The notes beneath the pieces were generated by a model. That model was not told the DNA's origin and did not search any database. It saw nothing but the letters and a program-made list of their open reading frames with translations. The position numbers and the translations under genes were made by a program. Shown piece after piece: positions 9,845-17,679 of a stretch of DNA of 44,648 nt. Every line of letters starts with the position of its first letter. Position 1 is the first letter of the stretch. The DNA lies in NCBI RefSeq assembly GCF_023051105.1, contig NZ_JALKIL010000040.1, positions 1 to 44,648 of the forward strand. The letters run 5' to 3'. The DNA comes from Anaerobiospirillum sp. NML120449 (GTDB taxonomy: Bacteria; Pseudomonadota; Gammaproteobacteria; Enterobacterales; Succinivibrionaceae).

Positions 9845-10691
9845 TGAAAGTGCTCCTCATCACTTAATTTCCATGGCCCTATTATGATTACCCATGCCCC
9901 AAGGTGCAACTGACTTGATCACAACTGCCCTGAAAAAAGGCTTTTGCATGCCTTACCGGCTGACCTGTCCCTGCATGACCACCTGTCTGTCCCTGCCTGC
10001 CTGCAAAGCGGCACCTTAACTTACAAGCTCGCTGTCATCTTAACTGACTGTTCACAGCCGCCACATGTATATCGCTCTCTCACTGCTTATACATGCTACG
10101 CCGCTGTGTAAGATGCAGAACTGCTGTGCTTTTGCACGGGCAGCCCACCTGCCGGTGCAGGGCAGCCCATCTGATGATGCACTGGCCGGCAATCTGATGG
10201 TGCACGGGCAACAGCATCCTGTCGTGAACAGGATTCTGCACTGGACTGCGCAGTTGTCTGGGAGGATGCTGGTCGGGGGAGTTGCTCTCAGGTAATTAAT
10301 ATGTACTTGTAAATCTGGCCAGTGCGGCTTTGGAGCATGATTTCAGCACAGCAAACTCCCTGGTAAAGCACCTGGGAAAGAGAGCTGTTTGGCCCTGTAT
10401 TCCTTATATACAGGCCATCGAGGCCATCAGTAAAACTGTGATAGAATGTTATGATGTGCTAGAATCGAGTGATTTGACTAAGATACAGCATAAAAATTGC
10501 TTGTCATGGGCTTGCAAAGGCATGAGAAAGGCGTTTTACGTCGTATATTTGCCTGAGCTCACTCCTGACCTCAGGAACCTGGCATAGTTCATAAAGACAG
10601 GTCGTACTGAATTTTGCAGAAACCATTAACTGCGCTATTGCTGTAACATCCGGTCAGCATACGAAATTTCAGAATAACAAGGATTTTGATA
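9845..10691. other. Spacer between ycgL and minC
   Basis: Should hold the divergent promoters of ycgL and minC. I do not see a strong sigma-70 pair. The open frame at 10330-10587 (85 codons) has no convincing ribosome binding site or recognisable family, so it is not called. Confidence 0.4.
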
Positions 10692-11531
10692 ATGGACTCA
10701 GCGCCAACAGGTAGCAAAAAGGTAATTCCTCTGGGAGACATCTCCCATACAGGTTTTTCCATAGCCGTCATAAAAATACGTGAAGGTACTGCCGCTGAGC
10801 TTGAGTCAATCCTGGCCTCAAAAATTGACGGCTCCATGGGAACATGGCGCAACTCACCTGTAGTACTCAATGTCGAAGACGTTGGTAACCTCAACTCTTT
10901 TGACTTTCTGACACTGCAGAGCGTCTGCCGGGAGCATGAGCTCTTCTTAATCGGCGTAACTGGTGTGGTCAACGAGGACCGAGCCGAATCACTGACCCGC
11001 CGCCGTATTCCTGTGGTTAACTCCTCACGCTACAACCGTATCCGTGAGTCCAACCTCAAGCCAAGGATCATTACCCAGTTTATCGAAGTTAAGGTCCCTG
11101 TTCCTATTATTAAGCCTTATGAAGTGCAGGTGCCTTACGAAGTAAAGGTACCAGGTCCGGTAAAAATCATCCGCCGCAATGTACGCTCAGGTGAGTCAAT
11201 CAGTGCCCAGAACAGCTCCATTGCAATATACGGCTCGCTTGGTTCTCATGCACGAATCATTGCCTCACACCACATTTTTGTTTTCGGCAATGTAAACGAG
11301 GCTGACCTCTGTGCCGGCGCACCAATGGATGACGATGATCCAGGAATGGCAGACTCTCTTATCCATGTTCAGGGCAACTTCAACCCAGGCGTTGTCGCAA
11401 TTGCCGGAAACTACAGCTCAGGCGAGGATCTTTACAACGATCCACTGCTTACTGCAGTGCGCAACAAAAATCGCGGCGTTGTAATTTCACTTGATGATAC
11501 CAATCTTAAGTATCAGAGCGTGATCGACTGA
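10692..11531 (+). CDS. minC: Septum site-determining protein MinC
   Basis: FtsZ-assembly inhibitor that blocks division near the poles together with MinD. 279 residues from ATG 10692, preceded by AAGG 9 nt upstream; a TTG two codons earlier is less likely. The N-terminal domain shows the PVVLNVEDV strand. The C-terminal beta-helix begins near VRSGESISAQ and continues with HIFVFGNV, GNFNPGVVAIAGNY and a late acidic/Asp-rich stretch. The linker between domains (about residues 135-162) is an unusual Val-Pro series (VKVPVPIIKPYEVQVPYEVK) instead of the usual Ala/Pro/Lys linker. MinD follows after 339 non-coding bases. Confidence 0.92.
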   Translation: MDSAPTGSKKVIPLGDISHTGFSIAVIKIREGTAAELESILASKIDGSMGTWRNSPVVLNVEDVGNLNSFDFLTLQSVCREHELFLIGVTGVVNEDRAESLTRRRIPVVNSSRYNRIRESNLKPRIITQFIEVKVPVPIIKPYEVQVPYEVKVPGPVKIIRRNVRSGESISAQNSSIAIYGSLGSHARIIASHHIFVFGNVNEADLCAGAPMDDDDPGMADSLIHVQGNFNPGVVAIAGNYSSGEDLYNDPLLTAVRNKNRGVVISLDDTNLKYQSVID

Positions 11532-11870
11532 TTTGCCGGGCATTCCCTGATCAGCATGCAGCGCCCCAGCCAGGCCCAAAAGCCTGACGGCCAATGCGGC
11601 AAAGAGCGCAATATGCTCTGTAACAGACTTCAGGAAGCATCCTCAGTCAGTACCCGTCAACACCTGCAGGATAACAGTCAGCAGGGCTCAATAACACAGG
11701 AATGACGGGATAGAGCCCAAACAACGATCAATAATCTCATGGTCCCTGTCCTGCGCCGGTCAAAGCGTTGCCCGTGATTATGCGCAGCACAGGACCTCAT
11801 CAGGCATGAGCACATGCATATGCCTGCCATTACCAAATTTTTCACCAACAGGTTGCCAAGGTAAGATTAA
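11532..11870. other. Spacer between minC and minD
   Basis: 339 bases with no gene. In most gammaproteobacteria minC and minD are separated by only a few tens of bases, so the gap is unusual. I see no terminator hairpin with a T-tract, so read-through from minC is possible. Confidence 0.5.
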
Positions 11871-13328
11871 ATGGCCCGTTCCAAGAAAAACTCCAGAGCT
11901 CAGACCTATACCTCCAGGAATGAAGCAGGCCTGTCTGCTGAAGCAGAAAAGGATACTGCCCTGACCGCTCAAAGCAATGCAGCTTCAGACAAGTCTGAAA
12001 GCTCCACTGCTGGCAAGGCCGACACCGGCACCGTAACAGACACTGACAAGGCTGAACAGAGCAAGGCTGCTGACAGCAATAACGACAGTGCCGATAAGGA
12101 TAACAAGGCTGCTGATACTGTCAGCGATGACAAGGCTGCTGATGCCTCCAGCTCAGAAAAGTCCGACAAAAAAGCTGATGAAAGCGCAGATGATGAATCT
12201 GAAAAGGCCGTGACTGAGGCTGAAACTGACAAGGACGAAGCTGATAATGACAGCAAGTCCAAGAGCAAGAATGCAGATAACAAAAAGGGATCTGCCAGAG
12301 CAGCCAGGTCTGCAAAGACAGAAAAAGATGATTCAGCCGAAAATGATGACTCATCTGAAGATGACCAGAACAAAGTAGAGGCTGAAACAAAAGCTCCTGC
12401 AGCAAAGAAGGCAACTCCGGCCAAAAAGACTGCTGCTCGCGGAACAGCCCGCACTACCAGGAAGAAGGAGACCCAGAGAGTGTCTAACCAGGACGATGTC
12501 CCAATTAACGAGAAATTCAAGGCCAAGATCATCGTTGTAACATCAGGCAAGGGTGGCGTAGGCAAGACAACCTCTGCAGCCGCTATCTCCACCGGTCTGG
12601 CCTTAAAGGGTCACAAGACAGTAGTTATCGACTTTGACGTCGGTCTGCGTAATCTTGACCTGATTATGGGCTGTGAGCGCCGTGTAGTTTATGACCTGAT
12701 CAACGTACTGCATGGTGATGCTACCCTCAACCAGGCTCTTATTAAGGACAAGCACTCAGACAATCTGCGTATTCTTGCTGCCTCCCAGACCAAGGATAAG
12801 GACAGCCTGAGCTACGAAGGCGTAGGCAAGATTCTTCTTGAGCTGTCAGAGATGGGCTTTGAGTACATTATCTGTGACAGCCCGGCAGGCATTGAAGCCG
12901 GTGCGCTGATTGCCCTGTACTATGCTGATGAAGCGATCATCACCACCAACCCTGAGGTTTCCTCAGTACGTGACTCTGACCGCATCATTGGCATTATCGA
13001 CGCCAAGTCACGTCGCGCTGTAAACAGCTGGGATCCGGTAATTCCTAAGCTGCTGCTGACCCGCTACGACCCTGAGCGAGTTGCCCGTGAGGAAATGCTG
13101 TCACTGGAGAGCATTCAGGAACTGCTTACCATCCAGCTGCTGGGTGTAATCCCTGAGTCTGCAGAGGTTCTTACTGCCTCCAACAGTGGTGTAACCATCA
13201 TCATGGACAAGAAGAGCAACGCCGGTCAGGCCTATCAGGACACTGTTGACCGTATTCTGGGTAATGAAGTCCCAATGCGCTTTACTACCGAAAAGAAATC
13301 ATTTTTCAAGAAGCTTTTAGGTAAATAA
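11871..13328 (+). CDS. minD: MinD ATPase with about 215-residue disordered N-terminal extension
   Basis: Membrane-bound ATPase that recruits MinC and oscillates with MinE. The core starts at about residue 219 (KIIVVTSGKGGVGKTT, deviant Walker A with K227 and K232), continues through DFDVGLRNLDLIMGCERR and CDSPAGIE, and ends in the amphipathic membrane-targeting helix KKSFFKKLLGK. E. coli MinD begins at the core. Here residues 1-215 are Ser/Ala/Asp/Lys/Glu rich, with no Cys, no internal Met and only one aromatic residue (Tyr13). They end in a basic, histone H1-like stretch (APAAKKATPAKKTAARG). ATG 11871 follows AAGG 9-10 nt upstream. A second in-frame start, GTG 12480, has a stronger ribosome binding site and would give a near-normal 282-residue MinD. 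Which start is used is undecided. Confidence 0.93.
   Translation: MARSKKNSRAQTYTSRNEAGLSAEAEKDTALTAQSNAASDKSESSTAGKADTGTVTDTDKAEQSKAADSNNDSADKDNKAADTVSDDKAADASSSEKSDKKADESADDESEKAVTEAETDKDEADNDSKSKSKNADNKKGSARAARSAKTEKDDSAENDDSSEDDQNKVEAETKAPAAKKATPAKKTAARGTARTTRKKETQRVSNQDDVPINEKFKAKIIVVTSGKGGVGKTTSAAAISTGLALKGHKTVVIDFDVGLRNLDLIMGCERRVVYDLINVLHGDATLNQALIKDKHSDNLRILAASQTKDKDSLSYEGVGKILLELSEMGFEYIICDSPAGIEAGALIALYYADEAIITTNPEVSSVRDSDRIIGIIDAKSRRAVNSWDPVIPKLLLTRYDPERVAREEMLSLESIQELLTIQLLGVIPESAEVLTASNSGVTIIMDKKSNAGQAYQDTVDRILGNEVPMRFTTEKKSFFKKLLGK
12465..12482 (+). promoter_or_regulatory. Strong internal ribosome binding site and GTG start in minD
   Basis: AAGGAG (12465-12470) lies 9 nt before an in-frame GTG (12480), 16 codons ahead of the conserved MinD core. 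It is a better Shine-Dalgarno than the one at the annotated start. It could produce a short MinD lacking the extension. Confidence 0.55.
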
Positions 13329-14123
13329 GCCACGGCTTACACCCCTGGGCAGTAAATACTCTGCCATGGGCATCATTAAGCCCGGTTCTTAATCTGCCCT
13401 TTATCAGTATCCCGTTCATGCACGTGCATACTCAGTTGCGCCAGCTACAGAAACTGAAACTATGGGCTGACTGTTTACCCGCAGCCTGTTCTTCAGTGAA
13501 CGACTATGCCTGTACCGACAGCCAGAGGCTCTCACACTGAGCCCGATAATGCAGCAGGCATTAGCACGGAAATCAGCTCATAAGAGCTTCATATTTCAGC
13601 AGTTGCTGACAAAACAGCTGTGAGTCTGCAAGGCAGGATCAAGCATGAGCCAGATGCATGAAACCATACCAGTGCCCTTTCACTGGCTGCAAGGCCGGTA
13701 CCTGAGGCACAGGAAAAGGCCATAGCGATGGCGATGACAAATGCAGACAAGTGGCATATGTGCCCTAACCTGAACTTTTACATGCCCGACTGGCCGTACA
13801 ATCAGCGGCTCTCAGGCAAAATCAGGTTGAGCACATGACATGCAGATACTGAAATAAGTAACAGTAAAGTCACACAGTGCTCAGACCAGAACCGTCAGAA
13901 CACAGGCGTTATAAGCTTACGAACTGTATCTGAAGGTGAGGGTAAGTCTTTCAGAGCCACGGTTACTGACAGGGATCTTTGTGTGACAGCCGCCCCATGG
14001 GTAAGCCCGAACATAATTTCATTGCTGTTATGCCCGTAATTAAGTCCCGCAAGGGACAGTAGAGACAGTAAGGCGCAGTGCAATGTTCACAATTTGCTCA
14101 GAAAATTCACAGGACAAGCAACA
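13329..14123. other. Spacer between minD and minE
   Basis: 795 bases with no supported gene. A hairpin-forming stretch (GGGCAG...CTGCC, about 13346-13365) follows minD but has no T-tract. In relatives minD and minE usually overlap or nearly touch, so this gap is notable. Confidence 0.5.
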
Positions 14124-14492
14124 ATGTCTTTCCTTAATCTGATTAAGTCAGCTATTTCTTCAACGTCCTCATCTGCAGGCAAGCCGGCTGCACAGCCAAC
14201 TGGCACAGCGCAGGCCGCCAAAAACCGTCTGCATGTACTTCTTGTAAATGATCGAGCAGGTACAAACTGTCCAGATTTTTTTCCTCAGCTGAGGATGGAG
14301 ATAATGGAAGTGATCAAGAAGTACGTACCTCTGGTCGACATTCAGGACGTAGAGATCAAGTACGAGAACACGATGGACGCCCACATTCTTGAGATGTCCA
14401 TTTCTCTTGAGAACGCCATGACCAACCGCTCCGCCCCAGAAAGCGATGGCGAAGAGCCACGTGAAGAGGAAGGTCAGAATATCCAGCAGTAA
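14124..14492 (+). CDS. minE: Cell division topological specificity factor MinE
   Basis: Stimulates MinD ATPase and confines MinCD to the poles. 122 residues from ATG 14124 (AGGA upstream); the earlier ATG at 14094 is less likely because MSFLNLIKS matches the amphipathic MinE start. RLHVLLVNDRAG is the MinD-contact segment, followed by FFPQLRMEIMEVIKKYV, VEIKYEN and ILEMSISL, the topological-specificity domain. E. coli MinE has 88 residues. Here about 20 Ser/Ala/Gln residues are inserted after the membrane-binding helix, and an acidic Glu-rich tail follows the core. Confidence 0.88.
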   Translation: MSFLNLIKSAISSTSSSAGKPAAQPTGTAQAAKNRLHVLLVNDRAGTNCPDFFPQLRMEIMEVIKKYVPLVDIQDVEIKYENTMDAHILEMSISLENAMTNRSAPESDGEEPREEEGQNIQQ

Positions 14493-14910
14493 GCCGCCAT
14501 GCTGGCTGAAACTCCAGCTCAGCCATCAACCGGCTCTGCTGTGCTCAGTCACAGCATGACAGGCTGCATAAGGGCGGAAATGCCTTATGTCAGCACCGTC
14601 TTATGCCTGTACTGAAGCAGATGCTTTTGATGTCATCCCGGGGCACCTGCCCCGGAATGTCATCCTCCCACGCTACAGGTGAAAATCTACAAATAGAGAG
14701 CGCCTGTCTACAGTTTCCAGCCCACCTGTCACTGCATCATTCATAACTGAATAACCTTAATACACTCACGTATCTGACCATATTCAGCCTTTAGTCGGTT
14801 ATACCGTCATTTATATAGATAAATATAAATACATCGATAATAAAGCTGTTTTCATGGCAGCCGAAAAGTCAGATTTTGACCTGCTGTTTACATTTATTTT
14901 AAAAAAGACC
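14493..14910. other. Spacer between minE and tRNA-Leu cluster
   Basis: No gene seen. A GC-rich inverted repeat CCGGGGC/GCCCCGG (14638-14644 / 14649-14655) is flanked by the direct repeat TGTCATCC on both sides. It lacks a T-tract, so termination is uncertain. The right half is A/T rich and leads into the tRNA promoter. Confidence 0.45.
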
Positions 14911-14938
14911 TTGATTGCGCCAGTGAAATCCTTATAAT
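14911..14938 (+). promoter_or_regulatory. Promoter of first tRNA-Leu gene
   Basis: TTGATT (14911-14916) and a perfect TATAAT (14933-14938) are 16 bp apart. The tRNA begins 34 bases after the -10. A short hairpin GTTGTC/GACAAC in the leader is shared with the second copy. Confidence 0.85.
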
Positions 14939-14972
14939 GTGCACCGTTGTCGGCGACCAGACAACAAATTAT

Positions 14973-15060
14973 GCCCAGATGGTGAAATTGGTAGACACAA
15001 GGGACTTAAAATCCCTCGGACTAAACATCCGTGCCGGTTCGACCCCGGCTCTGGGCACCA
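14973..15060 (+). tRNA. tRNA-Leu(UAA), copy 1
   Basis: 88 nt with encoded CCA. Acceptor stem GCCCAGA/TCTGGGC, anticodon loop CTTAAAA (anticodon TAA), class II variable arm CGGA/TCCG, T arm GCCGG-TTCGACC-CCGGC. Identical in sequence to the two copies downstream. Confidence 0.98.
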
Positions 15061-15064
15061 CTCC

Positions 15065-15091
15065 AAAAAAGATGCTTCAGGCATCTTTTTT
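15065..15091 (+). terminator. Terminator of tRNA-Leu copy 1
   Basis: AAAAAAGATGC-TTCAG-GCATCTTTTTT follows the tRNA within 5 bases. It is a compact intrinsic terminator, near-identical to those after copies 2 and 3. Confidence 0.9.
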
Positions 15092-15326
15092 CATTTTAGC
15101 CCTGCCAAAAAACAGGCCGCTCAGGCCCCATCTTGCCAAGCTTTCAGCAACTCCAGGTCTAAGCCCCAATCAGGCCCTTTCTACCCTTTCCCTGCAATCA
15201 AAGCCCACCAAATCACATACACCTTCCAGCATGCAGCTGCCCTGCCTGCAGATTACCTAATCAAGACCACCAGTACCTGCAATGCAGCCATGCCGCCGCA
15301 ATTTCATCTTGCTGTGGGGTCATGCT

Positions 15327-15486
15327 GAGGTGCAGTCATAATGAAGTGCAGTCATGCTTGAGTGCAGCCATTACGAAGTGCAGTCATGCTTGAGTGCAGC
15401 CATTATGAAGTGCAGTCATGCTCGAGTACGGTCATGCCAAAGTGCAGTCATGCTCGAGTACGGTCATGCCAAAGTGCAGTCCTGGT
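15327..15486. repeat. 32-bp tandem repeat array
   Basis: Four 32-bp units (15343-15374, 15375-15406, 15407-15438, 15439-15470) with a half unit on each side. Each unit is itself two diverged 16-mers of type GAAGTGCAGTCATGCT. Units 1-2 and 3-4 form two near-identical pairs. It lies between tRNA copies 1 and 2; no coding function is supported. Confidence 0.9.
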
Positions 15487-15851
15487 GCCATGCAGTGCAG
15501 TGTATTGACCTTGTACCTGACCTCATCAGGCCGCCCCGTCAGGCCTCCTTATGTCCAAACGTCTCCACCAGGGCGGCAACGCGCAGGGGTATAAAGTACT
15601 GCCATAGTGCTGTGCCTTACCTGCAAAGTGCAGCCCCAGTAAGCATAGCCTTAAAAGGTTGCACAGCAGCCCGTAATGGCGTGACTGATGTATGCAGTGA
15701 GCTGCCATGTTCATAAGCTGCTCATAAGCTCATCGCCTTTTACCCGTATGCCGAGGCATCTGCAGTTGCACTATAAAACACATAAGTACTAAGCAATCCT
15801 GCCTGGAATCTGGCAGTCTGATGACAGTTGGCCTTTCGCTCAAAAAAACAC

Positions 15852-15879
15852 TTGCACAGCGGCCAATAATCTCTATAAT
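15852..15879 (+). promoter_or_regulatory. Promoter of second tRNA-Leu gene
   Basis: TTGCAC (15852-15857), 16-bp spacer, TATAAT (15874-15879). The leader repeats the GTTGTC/GACAAC hairpin of copy 1. Confidence 0.85.
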
Positions 15880-15917
15880 TAGGTGCGTTGTCGGCGACCA
15901 GACAACATCAGAGTTTT

Positions 15918-16005
15918 GCCCAGATGGTGAAATTGGTAGACACAAGGGACTTAAAATCCCTCGGACTAAACATCCGTGCCGGTTCGACCCCGGCTCTGGG
16001 CACCA
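15918..16005 (+). tRNA. tRNA-Leu(UAA), copy 2
   Basis: Sequence identical to copy 1 over all 88 nt, including CCA and the TAA anticodon. Confidence 0.98.
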
Positions 16006-16010
16006 CTCTC

Positions 16011-16038
16011 AAGAAGATGCTTTAGGGCATCTTTTTTC
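16011..16038 (+). terminator. Terminator of tRNA-Leu copy 2
   Basis: AAGATGC (16014-16020) and GCATCTT (16027-16033) form a stem followed by a T-run; same design as the other two copies. Confidence 0.9.
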
Positions 16039-16140
16039 GTTTATGGCCCCTGTAAACTACAATCCCCATCCCCTGAGCAGCTCTGACCGGATTTGGGCAG
16101 ACATGGCCTGATGTGGCCGGGCCTGGCCAGACTGTCCCCA

Positions 16141-16310
16141 TCTCGCCTCATCCCCTTCTTTCGGACCTAATCCCATCCCATCCCATCCCATCTCATCCAA
16201 TACCATACAATCTCATCCCATCCTTTCCTATCCTTTCCGACTCAATCCTGCTGCATCCAATCCATTACTACTTCATCCCATCCAGTACAGTCCAATGCAG
16301 TCACATACAG
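16141..16310. repeat. ATCCC-rich low-complexity tract
   Basis: Four perfect ATCCC pentamers around 16170-16189 decay into CATCC/CATCT-like repeats up to about 16310. It lies between tRNA copies 2 and 3 and has no coding support. Confidence 0.75.
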
Positions 16311-16785
16311 TCACATCTCGACCCTTCACATAGCAGCTATTTACCTGATATCTGTCTTTACAGCTGTCGACTGTGCAGCCTGAATCATGGCTGCCTGAAC
16401 AAAGATATCTTCAAGAAAACAGGGATAGCTTTAGTTTAAGAACTGGCTTTCCGTAAGTCTGGCCGACCTGAACTACATGAGTCTCAGTAGGTATACCTCC
16501 GCACAAATACTCACCAGAACTCAGCACCAGACTCTACCTCCAGCCCAGGACAGCCAATCGTCCCGGGGGCCTGACAACTTGCAGTCATAAAAGTCAGCTC
16601 CCCTGCGGATGCAGGGGTTTGGCGCCAGCTCATCTGAGCGATAAAGCAAGCTTCTGCAATGAGTGACTAGGAGTGATTCTGCCATGCCTGCCGGTATGAA
16701 TAGCCCAATTTGCTCAATCGCGCAAAGAGCAGCCCACAACTGTGGGGTTATTTGCTTAAATTTTGGTTAATTTTTTAAAAAATGC

Positions 16786-16813
16786 TTGCATGAAGTTAAA
16801 TAATCACTATAAT
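16786..16813 (+). promoter_or_regulatory. Promoter of third tRNA-Leu gene
   Basis: TTGCAT (16786-16791), 16-bp spacer, TATAAT (16808-16813), preceded by an A/T-rich stretch. The leader hairpin has diverged from that of copies 1 and 2 but keeps its position. Confidence 0.85.
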
Positions 16814-16852
16814 GGTCTGCGTTGTCAGTCACGACCGACAGCAAAAGATTAA

Positions 16853-16940
16853 GCCCAGATGGTGAAATTGGTAGACACAAGGGACTTAAAATCCCTCGGA
16901 CTAAACATCCGTGCCGGTTCGACCCCGGCTCTGGGCACCA
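16853..16940 (+). tRNA. tRNA-Leu(UAA), copy 3
   Basis: Identical to copies 1 and 2 over 88 nt. Spacing between copies is about 0.9 kb, and the flanks between promoter and terminator elements are unrelated. Confidence 0.98.
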
Positions 16941-16944
16941 CCCT

Positions 16945-16969
16945 AAAAGATGCTTCAGGCATCTTTTTT
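16945..16969 (+). terminator. Terminator of tRNA-Leu copy 3
   Basis: AAAAGATGC-TTCAG-GCATCTTTTTT begins a few bases after the CCA end. Confidence 0.9.
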
Positions 16970-17628
16970 CGTTTATACGTCCCGCAAAATCACGGCACCA
17001 GCTCCAGCTGCCGCCCTCTCGGCTCTTACAGCCATTCCTCTCCCATTAAAGCTAAAGCCCTCGACCCCAACTGACTTCTATCCTGCTTAGCAGCTCCATC
17101 ATTGCGCTGTACGGATTTCTGGGCCAGCACTCATATCCTTACCAGCATCTGTCCTGAATTCCCTTAAGCGCCCGTCATAGACATCAACCAGTGCATCTTA
17201 AGGTTCAGTAACAATCCTCCTGCCTGCAATAGTTCAGTCACGCACTGCCTGTCAAAAAATCAGGCTCACTGCCTGTCGAAAGGTCACGTTCAAGGACCAT
17301 CTCAGAACGTAACAAATCCCCTGTTCTAAACGCCCCTGCAGGCCCATGCTGATCATGGCATCTCAGACAGTAAATACGCTGCAGCATTGACCAGGAGCAA
17401 TGCTATGGCAAGGCTGCATGCTGCGCTTCATCTTCAAGTATAAGGACATGCAGCTTAGCCGCATAAGCAGCCCCGGCTGCCTGGTGTCTGATAAGCGGCT
17501 ACGGGCAGGCAGCCTCGCTGCATTGCCTGCAGACTGGCTGCATTGCAGGCCTTCTGCCAGGCTGACTGCATTGCTGGCCGACTGCCTGCTTGCCTGGCTG
17601 GTCAGTTCAAAGTGTGCTCTCCATAAAG
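16970..17628. other. Spacer after tRNA-Leu cluster
   Basis: About 660 bases with no gene I can support. It contains a degenerate CTGCATTGC/CTGCCTGC-rich stretch near 17510-17600. Confidence 0.4.
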
Positions 17629-17660
17629 CAAAAGGTCACCTTTCGGTGACCCTTTGTTTT
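17629..17660. terminator. Terminator after the exported Pro/Gln-rich protein gene
   Basis: GGTCACC (17634-17640) / GGTGACC (17645-17651) stem with A-run on the left and T-run on the right. It lies about 20 bases beyond the minus-strand stop codon, so it is the natural terminator of that gene. Confidence 0.85.
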
Positions 17661-17679
17661 GGAATGCTTTAAGCTCGGA

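Noticed and set aside
10330..10587. 85-codon plus-strand ORF before minC
   Set aside because: Reads slightly protein-like but lacks a ribosome binding site and any known family; left uncalled.
11969..12592. 207-codon minus-strand ORF opposite minD
   Set aside because: It is the shadow of the Ser/Ala/Asp/Lys-rich minD extension and has no independent support.
16113..16439. 108-codon ORF rich in Ser-His-Pro-Ile
   Set aside because: Translation of an ATCCC microsatellite.
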